Assembly: GCA_026417195.1 (NCBI GenBank)
Contig: JAOADS010000011.1
Coordinates: forward strand, 1 to 21,159
Direction of reading: 5' to 3'
Source: Ignavibacteria bacterium
GTDB lineage: Bacteria; Bacteroidota; Ignavibacteria; Tepidaquicellales; OLB5
Length of the DNA stretch: 21,159 nucleotides
The translations under genes were made by a program, and so were the position numbers. The notes below the pieces were generated by a model. It was given only the letters and a program-made list of their open reading frames with translations. It was not told where the DNA came from and did no database searches. Positions within the stretch are counted from its first letter, which is position 1; every line of letters begins with the position of its first letter. This document shows positions 15,195-21,159 of the stretch, piece after piece.

Positions 15195-16504
15195 ATGAAA
15201 GAAAAACTGTATGTATTATCGGAGGTGGTATTGCAGGACTTTCATCAGCAGTTTTTCTTGCTGAAAAAGGTTTTAAAGTTACTCTGATTGAATCTTCACC
15301 TAAACTCGGCGGAAGAGCTTATTCGTTCTTTGACAAAACCCTTGGTGCTAAAATAGATAACGGTCAGCACATTTTAGCAGGGTGGTATAAAAGCACTTTC
15401 AGATTTATGAGATTAATAGGAACATACGGGCAACTTTCCTTTCAGAAAGGTTTGGAAGTTTACTTCAGGGACACTAAAACTCATGAATACTCTCTGAAAT
15501 CAGGTGGTCTCCCCTATCCGTTTGATTTATTCGGAGGACTGTTAGGCTATAAAGCTTTGAAGTATAATGACTGTTTATCTGTAATCAGCCTTATAAAAAA
15601 AATTAAATCAGGCAAAATGAATATTGATGAACTGAAAAATATTAACACTGATGAATTGCTGAAGTTAACTTCTCAGTCTGAAAGAACTGTGTATTATTTC
15701 TGGAAACCTTTCATAACAGCAGTTTTCAATTCAGAACCGGAGGACGTATCTGCAGTAATATTTGCAAACGTGATCAGGGAAGGATTTAAAGACAAAGAAA
15801 GTTCCTCATTGGTACTGCCTGATGTCTTCCTGTCTGAAATGTTTACGGAATCCTCAGAAAGGTTTCTAAAATCAAGAAATGCAGAAATATTGCTTAATAA
15901 AAGAGTCACCGGGCTTCACTTCAAAGATGATCAATTATCTCACGTTATCACTGAAGATAGGATAAATGTAAAATGTGATTACTATATAAGTGCAGTTCCG
16001 TTCCTTGAATTTGACAAATTATTCCCAGATGTCGCTTATATAAGGGCAGGTACTTTAAAGGCTTCTCCTATAGTAAACATACACCTGATATTTGAAAAAA
16101 ACATTGAGGGAATTTTTAAAAAAAGGTTTACAGGGTTGCTTGATACAAAATGTCAGTGGATATTCAGAATTACCGATAAACAGATATGTATTGTAATCAG
16201 TGCTGCCGAAGAAATAGCTGAACTTGATAAGCAGGAAATTATAAACTTAGCCAAAAATGAACTAATCATATGTTTCCCTGAAGTAAAAAATTATAATATA
16301 AAATCAGAACGTATAATAAAGGAAATGTATGCAACGTTTAAACCAGATAAAGATTCATTGAACACGAGATTAACCAGTCAGACTAAATATAAAAATCTTT
16401 TCATAGCCGGCGACTGGACAGATACAGGCCTTCCGGCTACAATAGAAGGTGCTGTAAGGAGCGCAGAAAAATGCGTTGAACTGATTAATAAAAGTTTAAA
16501 TTAA
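15191..16504 (+). CDS. hpnE: hydroxysqualene dehydroxylase HpnE
   Basis: This 437-residue FAD-dependent amine oxidase-fold protein reduces hydroxysqualene to squalene, the last step of the HpnCDE route. The dinucleotide-binding motif GGGIAGLS (11-18) is followed by a VTLIESSPKLGGRAYSF stretch, the FAD fingerprint of the phytoene desaturase/HpnE group. The C-terminal FAD contact is FIAGDWTDTG with LPATIEGAVRSAE. The start is GTG at 15191, overlapping the hpnD stop by 4 nt. Carotenoid desaturases share the fold, so identity depends on the neighbouring hpnC and hpnD, which make it secure. No squalene-hopene cyclase follows; the fate of squalene (hopanoids, other triterpenes, or free squalene) cannot be told here. 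Confidence 0.88.
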   Translation: MNERKTVCIIGGGIAGLSSAVFLAEKGFKVTLIESSPKLGGRAYSFFDKTLGAKIDNGQHILAGWYKSTFRFMRLIGTYGQLSFQKGLEVYFRDTKTHEYSLKSGGLPYPFDLFGGLLGYKALKYNDCLSVISLIKKIKSGKMNIDELKNINTDELLKLTSQSERTVYYFWKPFITAVFNSEPEDVSAVIFANVIREGFKDKESSSLVLPDVFLSEMFTESSERFLKSRNAEILLNKRVTGLHFKDDQLSHVITEDRINVKCDYYISAVPFLEFDKLFPDVAYIRAGTLKASPIVNIHLIFEKNIEGIFKKRFTGLLDTKCQWIFRITDKQICIVISAAEEIAELDKQEIINLAKNELIICFPEVKNYNIKSERIIKEMYATFKPDKDSLNTRLTSQTKYKNLFIAGDWTDTGLPATIEGAVRSAEKCVELINKSLN

Positions 16505-16523
16505 TTTCATAACTAAAATACCT

Positions 16524-16533
16524 AAAGGAAGGG
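16524..16533 (+). promoter_or_regulatory. strong Shine-Dalgarno site of the dehydratase-like gene
   Basis: AAAGGAAGGG lies 6 nt before the ATG at 16540. It is by far the clearest ribosome-binding site in the window. Most other genes have weak or no such sites, so this gene is probably translated at a higher level. Confidence 0.6.
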
Positions 16534-16539
16534 TAAAAA

Positions 16540-18339
16540 ATGGAAAACACCACAAACACAACAACCGCAAAGCCGGTAAGAATTAACCTGAACGGAGCTG
16601 CTTCATCTGAAGCTGAAATCGAGAGACTTCTCATAGAAGAGCGTATGCGTCTTGAAAAGGAATACGGAATTGAGTCGAAACCGATTGACCATTTCAAAAG
16701 ACCGCTTGAAAGAATGTTTACAAAAGACGAAAGAGATAAAGTAACTATACTCTTCGGCGGTTTAACCTGGAAGCATGAAAAACTTATCCGCGGAGTTCTT
16801 GAGGGACTTGGCTATAAAGCCATGGAAATACCTACTCCGGATAAGCGGGCTTTTCAGCTTGGAAAAGAATACGGAAATAACGGACAGTGTAATCCGACCT
16901 ATTTTACAGTTGGGAACCTCGTTCAGTTTCTTCAGGGGCTTGAAGCTCAGGGAATGACTAAACAGGAAATCATTGACAACTACGTTTTCTTTACAGCCGG
17001 AGCATGCGGGCCGTGCAGGTTCGGTATGTATGAAGCTGAATACAGACTTGCACTGCGTAACTCCGGATTCGACGGTTTCCGGGTTCTGATATTCCAGCAG
17101 ACAGGTGGTCTTGATCAGGCAGAAGTTGAGGCTGGTCTTGAAATGAATCTAGACTTCTTCCTCGGAATAATCAATGCAATGAACATTGGAGATATCATTA
17201 ATGACGTTGCACACCAGATTCGTGCTTTTGAAGTTAATCCGGGAGAAACAGACAGAGTTCTTGAAGAATGTATGGAAATGATGTATCAGAGAATGAAAAG
17301 TAAAAGGTATTTTAACTTCAACGGATTTGTGGGTGAGTTGATTTCAAAAATTCCGGCTTCAAATTACATAGCAAGATTTGTTGAGCAGAAACTAAGCGAT
17401 TACTATCTTGAAACCATCCGTGAGATAAGAAATAAATTTAATGAGGTAAGGGTTGACAGGACAAAGGTCAAGCCGATCGTGAAAATTACAGGTGAATTCT
17501 GGGCACAGACAACCGAAGGAGACGGAAACTTCAACATGTTCCCCTTCCTGCATAGAGAAGGAGCGCAGCTTCTGGTTGAACCGATTGCTACATGGATTCT
17601 TTATATGCTTCATCAGGCAAAGAATATGTATCACGACAGAAAAGGCCTGAAGGAAGGCGAAGAAGCTCCGAAGCCTACCCAGATTCTGAAAAAATTAAAA
17701 ATGTATAAAGATTACAAACAGAAAATTACTATACTAACGCTTGCTGAAAAAGTTTTTGAGCAAGAATACAATAGGATAAGAAAGGCATTTGATAATCTTC
17801 CCCACCCTCTTGCAAGCCAGCTTGAAATGCAGAGACTCGGGCATCCGTTTTACAATTCAAGGGTTGAAGGCGGTGAAGGACACCTTGAAGTAGCAAAAAA
17901 TATTTACTACTGCAACAAAGACCTTTGTCATATGGTGCTTTCACTCAAGCCATTCGGTTGTATGCCTTCCACTCAGTCAGACGGAGTTCAGTCTGCTGTA
18001 ACTTCAATGTTCAAGGATATGATATTCATTCCGATTGAAACTTCAGGTGAAGGAGATATAAACGCTCATTCAAGAGTTCAAATGGCTCTGGGCGAAGCGA
18101 AAGCAAAGGCTAAAGCTGAATTCAGAAAATGTCTTGACGAAACCGGTTACTCACTGGAAGAGATTAAGGCGTATATAGAAACACATGATGAGCTTACAAG
18201 ACCATTTTACATTGTTCCTCATACAAAAGGAGTTGTAGGAGTAGCAGCAAACTTTGTATTGCACGTTGCTGATAGAATGAAGAAGGAAGGTATAAAGCCG
18301 CTGAAGAAATCACAGGAACAATTTGCTGAGTTAAACTAA
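16540..18339 (+). CDS. 2-hydroxyacyl-CoA dehydratase-family (HgdA/B-BcrB/C-like) iron-sulfur protein
   Basis: The 599-residue cytoplasmic protein resembles the subunit found next to, or fused behind, large BadF/BcrA-type activases. Candidate Fe-S ligands are C117 (GQCNPTYF), C156 and C159 (AGACGPCRFGMYE), and a C-terminal group C458, C463 and C474 (YYCNKDLCH ... FGCMPSTQSDGVQS). The first 100 residues contain a KVTILFGGLTWKHE segment typical of these related proteins. Classical 2-hydroxyacyl-CoA dehydratases have two subunits of about 400 residues and a partner activase near 260, so this form is distinct, and dehydration of a CoA ester is not assured. It starts 35 nt after hpnE and is followed after 19 nt by the activase. 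Substrate unknown. Confidence 0.8.
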   Translation: MENTTNTTTAKPVRINLNGAASSEAEIERLLIEERMRLEKEYGIESKPIDHFKRPLERMFTKDERDKVTILFGGLTWKHEKLIRGVLEGLGYKAMEIPTPDKRAFQLGKEYGNNGQCNPTYFTVGNLVQFLQGLEAQGMTKQEIIDNYVFFTAGACGPCRFGMYEAEYRLALRNSGFDGFRVLIFQQTGGLDQAEVEAGLEMNLDFFLGIINAMNIGDIINDVAHQIRAFEVNPGETDRVLEECMEMMYQRMKSKRYFNFNGFVGELISKIPASNYIARFVEQKLSDYYLETIREIRNKFNEVRVDRTKVKPIVKITGEFWAQTTEGDGNFNMFPFLHREGAQLLVEPIATWILYMLHQAKNMYHDRKGLKEGEEAPKPTQILKKLKMYKDYKQKITILTLAEKVFEQEYNRIRKAFDNLPHPLASQLEMQRLGHPFYNSRVEGGEGHLEVAKNIYYCNKDLCHMVLSLKPFGCMPSTQSDGVQSAVTSMFKDMIFIPIETSGEGDINAHSRVQMALGEAKAKAKAEFRKCLDETGYSLEEIKAYIETHDELTRPFYIVPHTKGVVGVAANFVLHVADRMKKEGIKPLKKSQEQFAELN

Positions 18340-18358
18340 ATTATCCGGAAGAACTCAT

Positions 18359-21159
18359 ATGACAAAACAAAAATCACCACTCTATATCGGTTTTGACGTT
18401 GGTTCAACAACTGTGAAGGCAGTTGTTATGGACATAGATGAGGATAAAATCCTCTGGTCAGACTATCAGCGTCATGACACAAAACAGCCGGAGAAATCTC
18501 TTGAACTCCTTAAAAATATAGAGTTATCATTAGGTAAGAAAGCCCTCGAAGGAGCAAGGATCTTTATAACAGGTTCAGGAGGTGCAAATATCGGAAGACA
18601 CATCGGAGCGAAATTTGTACAGGAAGTAAACGCTGTTTCACTTGCTGTTGAAAAACTCTATCCCAACACATTATCAGTTATAGAACTCGGCGGACAGGAT
18701 GCTAAAATCATTGTCTTTAAACCGGATGAAGAAACGGGAAAGAAGAAGAAGATTCCGTCAATGAACGATAAATGTGCCGGCGGAACAGGTGCAGTGATAG
18801 ACAAGATAAACGCAAAGCTGAAAATTCCTCCCGAAGAACTCTGCAACATGGGTTATCTTGGTCTTAAACTGCATCCCGTTGCAGGTAAATGCGGAGTATT
18901 TGCTGAAACTGATATAAACGGATTGCAAAAGTCCGGTGTACCTGCCGATCAGTTAATGGCAAGTTTGTTTGAGTCAATCATTCAACAGAATCTGTCTGTA
19001 TTGACACGCGGTCACACATTAAGACCAGAAGTTCTTCTGCTTGGCGGACCAAACACATACATAAAAGGAATGCAGGAATGCTGGAGAGCAAATATTCCGA
19101 AAATGTGGGAGGAAAGGAATGTTCAGTATGATAAATCGAAACCGATTGAAGAGCTGATCCGTGTTCCGGACAATGCACAATATTTCGCAGCAATCGGAGC
19201 GATTGAATTCGGCAAGGAGGAAGAACCAGATGTTGGAATATATAAAGGTTACGAAGGACTTGAATGGTATATAAACGTCGGACGTGATGAAGAGAAAAAG
19301 AAACTTATGAAAGTTATGGGAGGAGGAGGATTATATAAAGACGAAGAAGAGCTTACCCGGTTCAAGGAAAAATATAAAATACCAAAATTTATTCCGGCAA
19401 CATTTAAGCCGGGCGAAGTTGTAAAAGGATTCATCGGACTTGACGGAGGTTCAACATCAACAAAGGCTGCGCTTATCTCAGAAGATAAGGAAGTTCTTGT
19501 GAAAGCATATCAGCTCTCAAAAGGAAATCCGATTGAAGATACAATTGAGATATTACAGAAGCTTCGGGAACAGGTGGAATCTCAGGGTGCAACACTTGAA
19601 GTATTGGGAATAGGAACAACAGGTTATGCAAAAGACATTCTGAAAGATGTATTGCATGGTGACGTTGCACTTGTTGAAACGGTTGCACATACACAGGCAG
19701 CTTTGCATTTCTATCCCGATACAGACGTAATAGTTGACGTGGGAGGACAGGACATAAAGTTAATTATTCTTGACAAGGGAAGAGTAACGGACTTTAAGTT
19801 AAACACACAATGCTCTGCCGGAAACGGTTATTTTCTCCAGTCAACTGCTCAGGGCTTTGGTTTTAAAGTTGAAGATTTCGCTGACATTGCTTTTTCCGCA
19901 AGACAATTTCCTCAGTTCGGTTATGGCTGTGCTGTCTTTATGCAGTCAGATATAGTTGATTTCCAGCGTCAGGGATGGAAACCTGAGGAAATTATGGCTG
20001 GTCTCTGTAACGTCCTGCCCAAAAATATCTGGTTATATGTTTCACAGATTCCAAACCTTGCAAAACTAGGAAGAAACTTTGTTCTTCAGGGAGGGACTCA
20101 GCACAATCTTGCTGCAGTTAAAGCACAGGTTGATTTCATTGTTGACAGATTTAAAGGAAGCGGTGTTGAACCAAACGTATTTGTTCACAAACATACAGGT
20201 GAAGCAGGTGCAATAGGCTGTGCAATTGAGGCTGCAAGGCTTTATGCAAACGGACTGCGGACTCAGTTCATCGGGCTAGATCAGGTAGCAAAAATAAAGT
20301 TCAAGACAACAAGAAATGAGCAGACGAGATGTTACTTCTGCAAGAATAAATGTCTGAGAACTTTTATAGACGTTGCAACCGATGAGAAAGCACAGAAGTT
20401 TATAGAAAATCCCGAAGCTGAGATTCCGAAAGAGATGGTTGCTAATCCTGAGTCAAAAGTTGCAATGGCTGAAGGCACGCAGAGATTAATTATAGCAACA
20501 TGTGAAAAAGGAACAGTTGAGGATCTTAACTCAATGAAACAGATTAAGAAAGGGCTTGATGCAGTGAAAGATGCAACTCCAAACCTTGTTGAAATAGCAG
20601 CAACTGAGGTCTGGAAATCCCAGAGTCCGAAGATAGTAAAAGATGAAATACCTGTTCCTTCTAAAGTTGATATTATAAAATTCAGGTTTGACAGAAAAGC
20701 AAAGGAAGAATTTGAAAAAAGGGTTGAGCTTATGAAGAAACGTGAAAAGATTGTGATAGGTATTCCAAGAGTACTTAACATGTATCAGCATACGCCATTC
20801 TTCACAGCATATTTCGAATCACTTGGCATAAAACCGGGTAACATAGTTTATTCTGAATATACTAGTGAAGAACTGTATAAGGAAGGTGCTAAACGCGGAG
20901 CAATTGATCCGTGTTTCCCTTCAAAGATCGGCATACCTCACATTCATAATCTAATGTATAAGATTCATAAGAAGAAGAAACTTGATTACATATTCTTCCC
21001 TATCGTTGATACCATGCCTTCAGATCTGATTTATGCACAGGAGCATCACGCCTGCCCTACGGTTACTGCAACTTCTGAAGCTGTAAAGGCTGCATTCATA
21101 AAGGAAAGCGACTTATTCAAGGAGTTCGGAATTGAATATGTCAATACCTGTCTCTTATA
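18359..21159 (+). CDS. large acyl-CoA dehydratase activase-like ATPase (BadF/BadG/BcrA/BcrD family), 3' end beyond window
   Basis: The frame is open for 933 codons to the window edge. Two tandem ASKHA ATPase domains are visible. Domain 1 begins GFDVGSTTVKAVV (11-23) and has cluster cysteines C139 (NDKCAGGTGA) and C178 (GKCGVFAET). Domain 2 begins at GLDGGSTSTKA (D362) with C485 (CSAGNG) and C524 (GYGCAVFMQSD). In known activases one cysteine of each kind per monomer holds a 4Fe-4S cluster at a dimer interface, so a single chain could form that interface internally (inference). A C-x2-C-x3-C motif (658, 661, 665) links to a DUF2229-like region starting near 797 with DPCFPSKIGIP (C about 852). 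It should inject ATP-driven low-potential electrons into the neighbouring protein. GGAAGA at 18347-18352 precedes the ATG at 18359. Confidence 0.88.
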   Translation, partial: MTKQKSPLYIGFDVGSTTVKAVVMDIDEDKILWSDYQRHDTKQPEKSLELLKNIELSLGKKALEGARIFITGSGGANIGRHIGAKFVQEVNAVSLAVEKLYPNTLSVIELGGQDAKIIVFKPDEETGKKKKIPSMNDKCAGGTGAVIDKINAKLKIPPEELCNMGYLGLKLHPVAGKCGVFAETDINGLQKSGVPADQLMASLFESIIQQNLSVLTRGHTLRPEVLLLGGPNTYIKGMQECWRANIPKMWEERNVQYDKSKPIEELIRVPDNAQYFAAIGAIEFGKEEEPDVGIYKGYEGLEWYINVGRDEEKKKLMKVMGGGGLYKDEEELTRFKEKYKIPKFIPATFKPGEVVKGFIGLDGGSTSTKAALISEDKEVLVKAYQLSKGNPIEDTIEILQKLREQVESQGATLEVLGIGTTGYAKDILKDVLHGDVALVETVAHTQAALHFYPDTDVIVDVGGQDIKLIILDKGRVTDFKLNTQCSAGNGYFLQSTAQGFGFKVEDFADIAFSARQFPQFGYGCAVFMQSDIVDFQRQGWKPEEIMAGLCNVLPKNIWLYVSQIPNLAKLGRNFVLQGGTQHNLAAVKAQVDFIVDRFKGSGVEPNVFVHKHTGEAGAIGCAIEAARLYANGLRTQFIGLDQVAKIKFKTTRNEQTRCYFCKNKCLRTFIDVATDEKAQKFIENPEAEIPKEMVANPESKVAMAEGTQRLIIATCEKGTVEDLNSMKQIKKGLDAVKDATPNLVEIAATEVWKSQSPKIVKDEIPVPSKVDIIKFRFDRKAKEEFEKRVELMKKREKIVIGIPRVLNMYQHTPFFTAYFESLGIKPGNIVYSEYTSEELYKEGAKRGAIDPCFPSKIGIPHIHNLMYKIHKKKKLDYIFFPIVDTMPSDLIYAQEHHACPTVTATSEAVKAAFIKESDLFKEFGIEYVNTCLL

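Noticed and set aside
20332..20781. Minus-strand 149-codon frame inside the activase gene
   Set aside because: The plus-strand frame is continuous and family-consistent through this region, so the antisense frame is incidental.
1..21159. Prophage, transposon, CRISPR array, tRNA or rRNA
   Set aside because: No transposase, integrase, phage gene, spaced direct repeats, cloverleaf or rRNA sequence was recognised on either strand.

Overview
The window is AT-rich bacterial DNA. It is most likely from the Bacteroidota/Chlorobiota side of the tree, and an Ignavibacteria-like genome is my best guess. This is inference. The basis is the mostly weak Shine-Dalgarno sites, several TAnnTTTG boxes before genes, a TolB/PD40-type secreted peptidase N-terminus of a style common in that group, and TPR and lipoprotein genes of Bacteroidota type. 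No rRNA, tRNA, CRISPR array or insertion sequence was seen.

Left part (1-4919). A minus-strand secreted metallopeptidase gene is cut off soon after its HEFTH zinc motif. It is followed on the plus strand by a complete dinG helicase gene. Between dinG and the next gene lies a structured intergenic segment that reads, on the minus strand, like a small RNA ending in an intrinsic terminator. Next come the two ends of a restriction endonuclease gene whose middle has been lost, a complete DNA methyltransferase gene that starts 4 nt after the wreck, and an uncharacterised lipoprotein gene. This looks like a decayed type II restriction-modification system with an orphan methyltransferase.

Middle part (5135-12865). 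Seven tightly packed plus-strand genes encode an outer membrane TolC-like protein, a HlyD/MacA-like adaptor, a MacB/LolD-type ATPase, a secreted TPR protein, a first MacB-type permease, a small secreted protein with an Ig-like look, and a second MacB-type permease. Gaps are -8 to 17 nt, so this is almost certainly one operon. It encodes a tripartite exporter that probably uses a heterodimeric permease pair and two extra extracytoplasmic proteins. It is the best candidate here for a system that differs from textbook versions.

Right part (12866-16504). A good sigma70-like promoter holds a perfect 14-bp palindrome between its -35 and -10 boxes. It precedes a small membrane ORF and then hpnC, hpnD and hpnE, which together turn farnesyl diphosphate into squalene through presqualene diphosphate and hydroxysqualene. 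No squalene-hopene cyclase gene is in the window.

End (16540-21159). A strongly ribosome-bound gene encodes a cysteine-rich relative of the 2-hydroxyacyl-CoA dehydratase family. A very large activase gene follows, with two tandem BadF/BcrA-type ATPase domains and a DUF2229-like region, and it runs off the window edge. The pair should form an ATP-driven low-potential electron-transfer system, but its substrate cannot be read from the sequence.
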